From Andrena cerasifolii (Eukaryota > Arthropoda > Insecta > Hymenoptera > Andrenidae): DNA of 64,000 bases. The notes under the pieces are model-generated. The model did not search any database and was not told where the DNA came from. It saw only the letters and a program-made list of their open reading frames with translations. Numbering within the stretch: the first letter of the stretch is position 1; each line of letters begins with the position of its first letter. Position numbers and translations under genes: made by a program. Of this stretch, positions 9,020-19,900 are shown one piece after another. The stretch lies in assembly GCF_050908995.1 (NCBI RefSeq), contig NC_135130.1, positions 6,565,001 to 6,629,000 on the forward strand, given 5' to 3'.

Positions 9020-11794
9020 ATGGGGAATTACTTTACCAAGTTCTTTTGCCAAAACAATAAGATCGAGAAGGATGAAGGAAACAAAGAGCCCTCCACGGAT
9101 GAAGCAACCGTGGAAGGAGCCATGTGCACTCCGCCAGTAATTCATAAGACATTACCTATCGATCCTAGGTCCGTAACATCTGGTATTGATAGAACACCGA
9201 TCGAGGTAAGTTCTACCGAAGACGAGGGCAGCGTTCTGTTGAAACGAGCGATGTATAAGATACACGATGTCCATAGGTCGATTCTACTCCCTTTGGATTG
9301 GACAAAAGGGCGATTTCAGCAATTCCAAGGCACTTGCGAATGAAACCATACTTGGAGACGGATTTAGACAGAGTAATGTTGTGTTTAAGTCCAAGAAAAT
9401 GTGAGCCACGAAAGGGAGATACTGTTAAGCTTGAATTTCTGAATGTGGTAAGTTGCTTAAGTTGCTTCGAACTATTTCTTCGAAGAAATTCACGAAGATC
9501 GCCTCATTTTCGATGAGTTACACGAGTCTCTCTCGTTAAGTCTCTCTAGAACAGGCCCGTCCAACTTTTGCTCTTGCCCTTCGAAGAGCAACCGCGGGTG
9601 GTTGCGAGCGAAGACAAGAGCGACGGTTGTGCCCCACCAGGGGGAGCTTTCTCTCTTGAGGGGCGCGAGGGGCCTGGCTCGATGCCTTCAAGAGCGAAGA
9701 GCAACTCGCGGTTGCTCGTGCGAGCAAATCCCTGGACGGGCCTGCTCTAGAATCTCGGTAAATATTTACAAAGCGACCACCTCACCGATTTCAGTTACCT
9801 TGAGGTATGTTGTCAAGGACTCTGAGCAACTTCTTCCTATACATGTAACCGCCGCTTGGCTTTACTTTCCGAGATATTCGCAGAAATACTATATTAAGGG
9901 GGTAGTTGACTATTTCAGCTTCAAAAAATCGATTTTTTTTTGCTGATTCTGAAAGACTTATTCTTTATGAACATTTTAAACAAAACTTCACGAAGAAGTT
10001 ATGGCTGTGAACGCAATTGAGGGCATCGCCGAGTAATGGCCTCGCAGAGCGGTACAGTCAACCCTCCTATAACGCGATTAATTCGTACCGCGTTGTAAGA
10101 AACTCAGAATTACATAGTACAAATCATATTAATTCGAACCGCGTTGTATGGAAACCCCATTATGAGAGTACCGCGTTACAGGTAGGAGGACTGTCGCAAT
10201 TTTTGCTCCGCGTTATGAGAGTACTGCGTTATAGGAGGGTTTACTGTATTGGCATACGGGACTTGGCTTTGAAGTCGTTTTTCTCGAAACACCATTTTCA
10301 GACACGCTGTACATCATAACTCTTGAACCAATGAATATTTTCACTTGAAATTTTTACTGGTGAATCCAAGATTTTCTTGAGAAAGGGGGGGGGCGTAAGT
10401 CTGAGAAATAAACCAGGGACCTTCCCGATAATATTTTCCTGATAAATGAAAGTGTTTTTTTTTTGTATCAATTTATCATATATTCTCTCATATTGCTAAA
10501 TTACAATAGGTATTTTGCAAATTAAAATAAGTATGTTTCCCTTGAGGCCCCCCGCCCTCTGAATCCACCACTGACGAAACTTGTATAATTTCGGTTTCGC
10601 CACAGAGTAGTTTATAAAGTTTTTGTTTCAGCAAAATCTGGATTCCGACATGGAGTTAACACCAACAGCTGACAAAATAATCTACAAAAAGGGAATTACT
10701 TCTATAGAAAAAGAGCGTCTCGCTATTTTGGGCCTGGATCCGCGATCTCCGGCTGCAGACTTTCATAGAACTCCGCTGTTAAAGCCGAAATCCATAGAGC
10801 GATTAAGAGCAAGGTCTCAGGAATGTTTGTACAGACGTGGGAGCTACGAGGCAGATGTTTCTTATTCTAGATTCTCATACTGCGAAATGTCATCCCAGTT
10901 TACTGTACCCGAAATCCAAGCATTGCCAGACTTAGCAGCGTGCGCACCGAAGTCTTCCGATTTAGACGACGATTTCGATGACAGATCCGGGGAATCTGAC
11001 TCGTCGATTTCTAGTCAATCATCTGGGACTGAGACAATCTCCGCGAGCGGTGAGGAAATTACCGTTATTGAAAATTCCAAACTAATTTATAGTAAGATCG
11101 CCGAAGATGTGTGTCGAGATCCTGTTTTAACTGGTCAACGAATATTTGCATTAGGAGAAGAACGACTGGATAATGAGAGTCACTATGAAACATGTTTAGG
11201 AGACAGCAGCTGCAGCGAAGTTTTGATTATCGAGGATGCGCAGCCTAAGGAGGCCCCTGCTGTCGATAACGATACGATTAAAGTATGGAGAGATTCGTCG
11301 GTACTGGAGGACAATCCCAGTGAAACAGAATCAACCGACTCCGACGAGATTCAAATTATTCACGAAAAAATATTAGAAGTGCTGCAAGAAGTTAAATGCC
11401 AAAGCGATATAAAAAATGCAGAAGTAACTGGAATGAGGAAAAGGGCGATTAAATCGGAAATCAAGATCGTAGCGGACGAAAAGAAGATTTTCAATTCGAG
11501 CGATAAAAACAGAAACGAGCCAGCAAAGGTAGTTTATATTCTAATTATTTATCGTGTAAGGGAGGTCGGAAGGTACTATTGAAATTATCTACTTCGCAGA
11601 TTCGAACTCCGCTTGGAAATCGCTCGAATAATGGGCACGTGCGCTCGGTGTTAGCGAAATCACCGCAACAGATTAGAAACAAGAGTATAATGCCAAAAAT
11701 GTTGCAAGAAAATACACCGCCGCGGACGAAATACAGCGCGAAGTCTAAATCAAGCGATATACAATGGGACCCGGACTCGACAGTGATTATTTAA
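9020..11794 (+). CDS. CDCA3/Tome-1-like cell-cycle protein
   Basis: Exons 9020-9205, 10632-11528 and 11600-11794 join in phase 0 and encode 425 residues. Two copies of the Tome-1 signature occur, DPRS...G..RTPI at residues 48-62 and LDPRSPAADFHRTPLL at 97-112. A C-terminal RTPLGNRSNN and MLQENTPPRTK follow, as in vertebrate CDCA3. The N-terminus MGNYFTK resembles an N-myristoylation start. The middle is acidic and Ser-rich, probably disordered. In vertebrates CDCA3 is an APC/C-controlled protein that promotes mitotic entry through SCF-dependent Wee1 turnover. The same role here is inferred from motifs only. No clear KEN box is seen. Intron 1 carries three transposon copies. It converges on RBM48, with 186 bases between stop codons. 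Confidence 0.75.
9552..9744. mobile_element. hAT MITE with exact 8-bp target duplication
   Basis: The element runs from CAGGCCCGTCCA to TGGACGGGCCTG-type ends. It is flanked by the identical octamer CTCTAGAA at 9544-9551 and 9745-9752. Eight-base duplications and CAGG...CCTG ends are typical of hAT transposons. It is 193 bases, GC-rich and non-coding, in intron 1 of the CDCA3-like gene. Confidence 0.92.
10055..10246. mobile_element. pogo/Tigger-type MITE
   Basis: The terminal repeats CAGTCAACCCTCCTATAACG and (reverse) CAGTAAACCCTCCTATAACG are flanked by TA. This end sequence is characteristic of pogo/Tigger elements. Internal copies of ACCGCGTTGTA/CGCGTTATGAGAGTAC give sub-repeats. It is 192 bases long in intron 1 of the CDCA3-like gene. 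Confidence 0.9.
10354..10574. mobile_element. Decayed hAT MITE
   Basis: The right end reads, in reverse complement, CAGTGGTGGATTCAGAGG, a common hAT terminus. The left end ACTGGTGAATCCAAG is its imperfect partner. Flanks TGAAATTT and CGAAACTT differ only by C/T changes and may be a mutated 8-base duplication. Boundaries are approximate. Confidence 0.55.
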
Positions 11795-11948
11795 CAACTT
11801 TCTGGCTCTTTGATTTAGGATAGGAAGACTGAAGGTACAATTAGTCTTACACAAATCTTTTTAATAGGAAGGTTTTATAAATTATTGACATAAGTAAAAT
11901 GTTTTAAAATATAAATGCCAATCGCTCGCAATTAAAGTATTTATATTA

Positions 11949-11954
11949 AATAAA
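11949..11954 (+). promoter_or_regulatory. Poly(A) signal candidate, CDCA3-like gene
   Basis: AATAAA about 155 bases after the stop codon and 30 bases short of the RBM48 stop codon on the other strand. The two 3' UTRs probably overlap. Confidence 0.5.
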
Positions 11955-11980
11955 TTGTTTTTATACTAGTGTTCTTTTAT

Positions 11981-14601
11981 CTAGCTTTCAGTGTTATTTA
12001 TTCGCATAGCCGCGCGTATCTGAGTCTTTGCTGCCTCAATCGAAAGTTGAAGCTCCTCTGTCGGTTTTACCAATTGCGACACGCTGAAACGTAACATATC
12101 AATGATAACCGACTACGATAGAATACTTGAAACAGCATGCGATGGAAATCGCACCTTGGATCCTTTATAACAATCCTCTTGCTCTCGTTATCGCTCCTCG
12201 ATATTAATTTAATAGTTATATTACTCTCGACTTTCTTAGGATTGGCGAATACATTCTTACTGGAGGTGTCCCATTTTACTATAGTGCTTGTGTCTACTAT
12301 CCGAGGTCGAACGACTCTGACTTTGACGCTGCTGTTAACAGCTTGTCCTTTGTAATTTTTTCTCTTGCCTTTCGCAGAGTCGGGTTTCGACGCGCTTTCT
12401 CTGGCTTCGCTTATTTTAACGACATCCTCATTGGGGTGGTACGGAGCTTGCAATAGAGCAGTCGAAATTGAAGTGGCTTCTTGACTGTGCGAAGTCGAAG
12501 GTAAACTAGGTTCGGACACTGGTCTCGGATCTATATGCCGCGGTATACCGTTACAAATCGAAGACAACGTTTCTCCAGGATAATGTTTAGATAGCCGTTC
12601 TTCCGTAAGCGGTAAAGCCGGCGCTCTCTTCTTCCTGTGAAACTGCGGTCTGGAATTTATTTAACGCTGACTATACTCGCGGAAATAATGTCTTTATTAA
12701 GGGGTTGCGCCACCCTGTGACGCTCCAAACTAGACGAATTTTTTTTACAAATACTATGAGGTTGAAAATTATTTCTTTACTTCTTATGTGCAGAGCATGT
12801 ATTAGTGCATATATTGTTTAAATACTGTAGAAAAAAAATTAAAAATAACCGAGTTATTTGTTGTCCCGCGAAGCTCCTCCGCGCGAGCGGTGTATCAAAT
12901 ATCTCCAATACTATTTGTCCGATTTCTTTCAAACTTGGTACACATATTCTTAATGGTATTATCTAAAATGTAGCATACGATTTTAAAAAGAAGTGAGATT
13001 TTCTACCGAACAATTCGAACTTAAAACATTTATTATATACGAATGGGTATCGCACAAAAAAATGATATGCTACATTTTAGATAATACCATTAAGAATATG
13101 TGTACCAAGTTTGAAATAAATCGGACAAATAGTATTGGAGATATTTCATACACCGCTCGCGCGGAGGAGCTTCGCGGGACAACAAATAACTCGGTTAGTT
13201 TTTAATTTTTTTCTACAGTAATTAAACAATATATGCACTAATACATGCTCTGCACAGAAGTGAAGAAATCATTTTCAACCTCATAGTATCTGTAAAAAAA
13301 AATCGTCTAGTTTCGTGCGTCTCAGGGTGGCTTAATCCCTTAGAATCACCCAAATTTTCGCGACATACTTGGGTACAAATTTGTCAGTGCTTGGGTTTGC
13401 CGCATCTCGCTGATTTCTCTTTATGCGTATAGCCACGTCTCGGCGGCGCTGAATAAGCTTAGCTCGAGTCTCGGACACGGATTCCAGCTCGGGCGCATAA
13501 AATACATGTAGCGAACCCCCGTAAAAATTCTTACCATCAACGAAGCGTTTTGCTATTCTGTATAACACACAACGTCACACATAGTAATTTACATCGGGCA
13601 TCGATGCAACGAAAATTCGAAAGGATATCGACCTCGCGCTCTGTATGCGAGCGTACTGTATATAATAAGCTTCTGTAAATTCTTCTGAAGGATAATCAGG
13701 CACCACATGAATCTTCTTTACATCGCCGTATGGATCGACGAGCTTCTTCACTTCTTCACCTAACTGAAGCTTCGGCACTCCGCATATCATTAAATGCTTG
13801 GACTCGTCGTTTACTGTATAAACCTGTTACATAGAGCTAGCGTGTCAAGGAAACGTTACAGCCGAGTACATATTAAAACTTAAATTTATTCTAAATGAAG
13901 CGTTTCTTGGTAATCAGTAATTCTGTAAGACCTTTAACCCTTCATGGTCACAGGGGGTGTATCGCACCTAGGGAATTCAATCCCGGGATCCCGACTGTTT
14001 TTTGGATCCTAACACTCCCGGGATTTGATACATCAAGTTATAACTTATCCCGAGAATTTCGAGAATTTTTAAAAACGTAAATTACTTTATGAACTGAAAA
14101 ATATAAAAATGGAATCCAAAAAACAGCCGGGATCTCGGGATTGAATTCCCTAATCGCACTTACGACTTCCCTCGGTGATTTATCGCAAAAAAAAATTAAA
14201 AAATCGCTTTTTTCCCACAACTGTGGAAAATCGCTCATTTTCAACTAGAAATTTTTTCATATAAAAATTTACATTTCTAGAAAAAACTATTAGACCATGA
14301 TTGTATAAGCATTACGAATGTACAATTATCACTGAAAAGTTAAAAGATTAAAAAATAGTCGAAAATGGTAACTCAAAAGAATGACGCTGGGGTACAGTGA
14401 ATCCCACGTGACCAATTTGTGATTATAAGGTGTGACCACGAAGGGTAAACAACTACATATGTTTACAGGGAATAGGATACAAGTCCACGATGCTACCTTC
14501 ACCGATGTGAACCTTTTCCCTTGTCTGTAAGGCGGTCGTGTGTGACACAGCTTCTGTTGTATGTGATGCGGGAGTTTTGTCATCACGCATTTATCGCTCA
14601 T
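11981..14601 (-). CDS. RBM48: RNA-binding protein 48
   Basis: Five minus-strand exons, 14601-14497, 13823-13633, 13557-13369, 12649-12155 and 12083-11981, join in phase and encode 360 residues (human RBM48 is of similar size). The start MSDKCVMTKLPHHIQQKLC and PPYRQGKRFTSVKVYTVN match the family N-terminus. One RRM follows (about residues 36-120), with LMICGVP as RNP2-like strand, PSEEFTEAYYIQY and FYGGSLHVFYAPE as the RNP1 region. The rest is basic and Ser-rich. RBM48 with ARMC7 is needed for splicing of U12-type introns in plants and animals; it acts in the nucleus. Intron 1 holds a TTAA MITE, and intron 3 is 90% a palindromic MITE. The donor of exon 2 (GTCGAT) is weak but the phase is right. 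Confidence 0.93.
12700..13340. mobile_element. TA-flanked palindromic MITE in RBM48 intron 3
   Basis: Ends AGGGGTTGCGCCACCCTG and (inverse) CAGGGTGGCTTAATCCCT are each bordered by TA. Arms of about 270 bases pair around a short centre near 13010-13040. No transposase frame is seen. It fills 641 of 719 intron bases (12650-13368). The termini resemble the element at 5974-6559. Confidence 0.88.
13934..14448. mobile_element. piggyBac-like MITE copy 2, itself invaded
   Basis: The left end TTAACCCTTCATGGTCAC and right end GTGACCACGAAGGG match copy 1 at 1070-1362. The right TTAA has decayed to GTAA. Most of the interior aligns with copy 1 (for example GATTATAAG then GTGACCACGAAGG). The extra length is explained by a second element at 13971-14150. 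It lies in RBM48 intron 1. Confidence 0.85.
13971..14150. mobile_element. Nested 180-bp TA-flanked MITE
   Basis: Inverted ends GGGAATTCAATCCCGGGATC and (right) GATCTCGGGATTGAATTCCC are flanked by TA on both sides. About 40 bases of each end pair, including the run CCAAAAAACAG. It sits inside the TTAA element at 13934-14448. Confidence 0.85.
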
Positions 14602-14841
14602 GATTGCGATTTATTTTCGTACTGTATTTGTAAGACAACGACGGGACAAAGATATCTATAAAGTTTCAGAAGAAAGTTGTAGCGGAGAAGTTTCAGCAGA
14701 TGAAATCATTTGAAGAGCTCCAGATTTAAGTATACCAAATCCACTCCGATCTGATTTACTCATAATTTCGTTCTGAGTAGCGATCAATCTCGCTCTCATA
14801 ACAAAATCTTACAAGGAAACACCGCAAACCCGTACTCACAC

Positions 14842-15219
14842 TTCGGGCTCTATCGCCCTTTAAGGGGGTGAAAACTAACCTCAAAGTCAAATAGGCATTT
14901 CTACTTTTTCGCGTGTAACTCCCAAACTACAACAGACAGAAAAAAATATTTCAAACAAAAGTTTAATGGTGCAATGAACACTGCAAAATTGCGTGAACGA
15001 AATTTTGAGAAGAGTTTAAAAAAAAAAATACCTGAACGAAAAAAAACTTTTTTGAAAATTTTGTTCACTCAAGTTTGCAGTGCTCGTTGCACCATTAAAC
15101 TTTTGTTTGAAACATTTCTTTCTGTCTGTTGTAGTTTGGGAGTTATACGCGAAAAAGTGAAACTGCCTGTTTGACTTTGAGGTTAGTTTTCACCCCCTTA
15201 AAGGGCGATAGGGCCCGAA
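14842..15219. mobile_element. Long palindromic MITE
   Basis: The arms begin TTCGGGCTCTATCGCCCTT and end AAGGGCGATAGGGCCCGAA. They continue inward through GGGGGTGAAAACTAACCTC and its inverse, with arms of about 170 bases. An inner pair AGGGGGTGAAAAC / GTTTTCACCCCCT is flanked by TA. The true element boundary could therefore be 14863-15198, with the outer pairing belonging to an older host repeat. Confidence 0.8.
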
Positions 15220-16458
15220 CGAAACACAGCTCTTGTTCTTGCCTTGAATCCCTCTATAAACCCACAGAGTTGCGTTCCAATCGGTGAGTGCGTGTTCGCG
15301 GTGTTCCCTCGTTAATACAACAGCAATAACAATACCAACGAATAATTGAGTAACTTCACACCTGCTAGTGTACAAAACACTAAAAGTGTTAGAACAAGTA
15401 GTCCTCCTCAATTCGTGACATAACTGATATTTTCGTTAGTATGACATAGAATAGATGCAGCAGACGCAGTGTTAATTAAGACGCTCTATTTTAAACAAAA
15501 TCCTCAAACGTTCCTGTATAATCATACAACTACGCTGAACCGCAGTAACAGTTTACAAAAGTCCCTATAACCCCTCGGCTTATTTTATTCCCATCCGAAG
15601 CGGTTACTACATCGATGTATTTGCAAAAATCCATGCACGCGTGGATGGTATATAATTAATAACATTCGATCGGAGCGTGTGTCGCCCACAAGAATTTACT
15701 AAACCGCCGACGGAAATGGGACACGAGTAAAACGGATGTCATCGCCCAGAAGAGTAATGGCGTCCGTAGCGGACACACGATCCTCTTGCTGTTTGCCAGT
15801 CGTGTTTAGATTTACATATTAGATAGTAGAACCTACGAGTCGCCCATACTTCCCTCGGGCGATGGTCCCTTTAACTCGCGCGTCCCGTTAATCGTGTAAA
15901 ACTCATCCCTCTTACATCCGGTGGAATCGGAGTGGTTGTGTACATTTTGAGGGTTCTACAGTGCAGCACAACACATCAATGAAAATTCGCTCGCGATTTA
16001 ATGAGCAGGTTGCCTACCAGTTTATATAAACCTGTACCGTCACAAGAATCCGCGGTTCGAATAAAATCTGCGTTTAGAGGGCCGCTCCTCCCGTTTCGAA
16101 AATATATCGTCTAACCTTTGTTGGCGTTCCAATTTCCAGAAGGAGCGGGTTCAACTGTCCGCTCGCGAGTATTTAACAGCCGACTTTATAATAATCAATC
16201 GATTAAAGGGAGCTCGACATCTGCCGTAGTGAAACTAATTAACGCGCGCGATATCTCCGTTTACGAGCTGGCATTACACTTTCACATATTGTGAAAGTCC
16301 ATTTTCTGGCTCCCCGCACTTGCGAATTGTTGATCAACGTTTCGTTGGGAGATCCTTCGTTAACGACTCGTCGAGATCAGCGCGACCCTTTCCGCGAATA
16401 AATTTCCGCGAATAGGCTGGATACGTATAATTTTTAAGTGAACGATAGCTTCGGGAAC

Positions 16459-16720
16459 GGGTGCGTTCGGCGCAACCAACTGTTGGCCAACCGCTCACTT
16501 GCGTTCACTGATCTTTCGCTGAACGCTACCGCTCAGTTGCTCACTTGCCAACGGGTTCAGCGAGCGGTCACCATTTTTCCCAGTGGAGATAAATTTCGCT
16601 CGCTTTACCCAGCATGTTGGGAACTGCTAAAATACCCCCACCTTCCCAAGTGCCGTTCAGCAGAACTGAGCGGAACGATGGCTGCTCAGAGGCCAACAGT
16701 TGGTTGCGCCGAATGCACCC
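16459..16720. mobile_element. 262-bp terminal-inverted-repeat element
   Basis: Inverted ends GGGTGCGTTCGGCGCAACCA and TGGTTGCGCCGAATGCACCC, about 30 bases each through the inner CTGTTGGCC. The interior repeats GCTCACTTGC/GAACGCT motifs. No convincing target duplication (flanks AAC / AAT), so the superfamily is open; Harbinger-type ends often start GGGTG. Confidence 0.8.
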
Positions 16721-16930
16721 AATGAATCGCGCACGAGCCGAATGCAAGTAATTTTAAGAATGCACTAAAAACGCAACTTACGTCTGTTTACAGGATTAAC
16801 AACCACGATGGATTGAGCGCAGCGACTTCAGACAATATCGAACGGCAAATATGTTCGTCCCTTATTATCCATTCAGATTATGTTTCCTTTCGCACGCTTG
16901 AAGTTATAGAGCCCTATAAATTCTTCCGTT

Positions 16931-19900
16931 ATGTCTGCAACCACCCAATTCGCGAATCCCCTGCCGGCCATAAGTCTACCAAACATGTCGGTGCCACCTC
17001 CCGCTACTCCGAACTTGTCAGCCCCGCCTCCTAATTTAACAACCATAAACACGTCCGGGAGCTACCAGCACCGATACAACAACCACAGAGACGGGGCTCG
17101 CGGTTTCTTCAAGCCTTTCCGGCCGTACCATGCTCCGAAAATTGTGGCCGCTGGCCAGGACAGTCTGCAAGATGAGTTCGACGGGAAGAGGCTTCGGAAG
17201 TCCGTCATGCGCAAAACGGTGGACTACAATTCCGCTATCATAAAGAGTTTAGAGGTAGGATTCGCCTGCGTTGCGAGACTCTCGATCACGGCTATCATTA
17301 ACGTTGCAAATTCTCTGGGCGTAGAATCGAGTATGGCAGCGGGACTATCGGGACAGGCGTGCCCTTCAGCCGGACGTGATGTACTACCCCGACCTGCTCC
17401 CGCCGCCCAGTTACGTCGACAATCCGATAAACGCAGTCACCACAAGATTCGTCAAGACTGCGACAAATAAAATGCGCTGTCCGATCTTCTGTATGGCTTG
17501 GACACCGGAGGGCAGGCGTCTCGTAACTGGCGCTTCTAGCGGGGAATTCACCCTGTGGAATGGCCTTACGTTTAATTTCGAGACCATCCTACAGGTACAT
17601 TTTGTACTTCGATAACAGTATGACGAGATTTTGCATCCCGTGGTTTAAATCGTTTCATGACTCGGCGTTAACCCTTCAGCGTGGTATGACGAGCAGGGCT
17701 CGTCATAGAACTGTCCGCAACGTCGGTATGACGAGCGCCGCTCGTCAAGGGACATGAAGCGGAGGCGTAGGGCTTGGGACCAAGGTCTATTGGACCCCTG
17801 AATTAGAGGCGTGCTGTGCTCTTCTCATATACGTTCTGTAGGCCGTTGGGAAGCAGATATTACCGTGAAGAGGGCCTCTTCGAGAGAGTGGCCGTTTGGG
17901 AGGGATGCAAGCCCGATTGGTTAGATTGGGAGGTGTGAGAATACTTCTTCAGGTCTGCAACAGGTTTCGACCAATGCAAACAACCTAACCCGCAGCTAGG
18001 TACTGTTCTGGGCGGGAAGCCTCCACGCTGAAGGGTTAAATTACTTGCGTTGTAACGGAAGCTCGTGAGAATTGAGCTTTTGTTACTGGTTCGTAAGGAG
18101 CTTTTATGCCAGTGTCTGGTATGCGAATAAGAGAGATTGGGTTTGTCTGTGCAGGCCCACGATAGTCCGGTACGAACAATGGTATGGTCGCACAACGAGA
18201 GCTGGATGGTAACGGGAGATCACGCGGGCTACGTCAAGTATTGGCAGAGCAACATGAACAACGTCAAGATGTTTCAGGCGCACAAAGAAGCGATTAGAGG
18301 ACTCAGGTATACCATCCACCACACTAGTCCTTACGTCTCTTGCGCCACTGTTATCGATGATCCGTCCATCCTTGCTGTAGTTAAGATACTGGACACGACT
18401 CTCATTCTCTTCCTTTTCTGGTCTTACGACACTTCCGCTATGACAATAGCGTTTCTTGTATGGGTACACAGGTGATCTCCAGAGTTCTCCATAGATCTTG
18501 TTCGAAGGATTTTCTGGTATTAGGCGCATGGGAAATACGCAAATTCTAGACTCCTTGAACGTTTCTGTGATATCGAATCTGTGATAAAAGCTCGACTTTC
18601 TATACTGTACAGTATTCTTATTGTTCTCGTGGTCACAAGTGGCAGCGAGGTTTGGTAATTTTTCTTATAAAATCGTTCGGGTACCTGAAAGAGATGTGAT
18701 GCAATAACGCGACAGAAAATACTGAGTGATATTATACGTACACTAGTAGTTTTCGGCTGTCTTAAATAAACGTGCCTGTCCCTTTTGATCGATATCGATT
18801 ACACAGTAGGTTCTCAATACTATGCAAGACATTTTTTGTTTTTTCTTTACATTCTCTATACCTTTGTGGATCATAATGATATTGAAAAGTTGATACGCAA
18901 GGACAGTGTAAACTTTTCTGTCAACTATGTTGTATGCGTGTCGATATATAAAACTTATCGTTTGTACTCCTAGAGTCTTAGGGACCTAAGTCAATTTATA
19001 TGGTCCGCTAGAGCATGGTAGTAAGAACTTGTTATTTTTACGTGGCCGCGCGTAAAGAGTGCAAGGAGGAAAGTGAGCTGCTACGAACGAAAACTAGGTC
19101 CTTACGGCTCTCGGTTTGAGGAGTTTATACAGTCAGGCTGTCGGGCAAAGATGTGTATTTTAGAATTACCAATAAACGAGAAAGAAATATATACGGCAAA
19201 CACCTAGCTGAGATTCCCATTGAATTACAATAAAAATAAATATCCTGTGTCCTTCTTTACATCATCCAAGATTTCAATAAAGTTTGAAATAAAGGCATTT
19301 GCAGTATCACATGGCTCCGATAATAAAGATATTTTTCTTCTTCGATTTGTGTCGCTTGTGCCCTTTTGCAGATGAGAGAGAGAGAGAGAGTAGCTGAGAG
19401 ATATAATGAAATTCATGTACACTTCGGACATTTTTTTTGTGCAATAAATGTTAAACTTTTAAAAAAAAATATCACTCTTGGTATATCACTCGGTGGTCAT
19501 GTGGCATCAAAGAGAGATTCTTGATTTAACGACAATGAGACGGTTTGTTGCTTACCAGGCAATGAATTTTGTTTGAGTGCCAGATATGACTATCGAAGAT
19601 GGTTTTTTGTTTATTTACAATATTTACACATAGATCTTCCTTTTATTACTGATGTCTGTCTGTTCCTTGAGATGCACTTAAAGTAAAATCCACTATGCGT
19701 AACTCTGTAGAATGTCATGCAATCGATAAGTTAACAAGTTTCTAGATCAATCGGGGGAGTAAAGTTTATTTTACATTATTATTTTACGCATTGCCGCCGC
19801 ACGTTCCCGTGCAGGAGTCGGTAGCACTCGAACTCTTAGGAAGAATCATACATGAACTTCATCAGTAATTCACGAAACAACAGCTCGTTATATTCTTTAA

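Larger units (their letters stand above)
14602..16930. other. RBM48/WDR33 divergent intergenic region
   Basis: It contains the RBM48 promoter side, a long palindrome (14842-15219), an inverted-repeat element (16459-16720) and the 5' UTR of WDR33. An acceptor TCTGTTTACAG ends at 16793 and a two-codon upstream ORF (ATG GAT TGA) begins at 16808. A short hairpin TTTCACATATTGTGAAA lies near 16280. No further gene is seen. Confidence 0.6.

Noticed and set aside
19374..19391. GA run as a regulatory (GAGA-factor) site
   Set aside because: It lies deep in an intron and a simple microsatellite explains it equally well.
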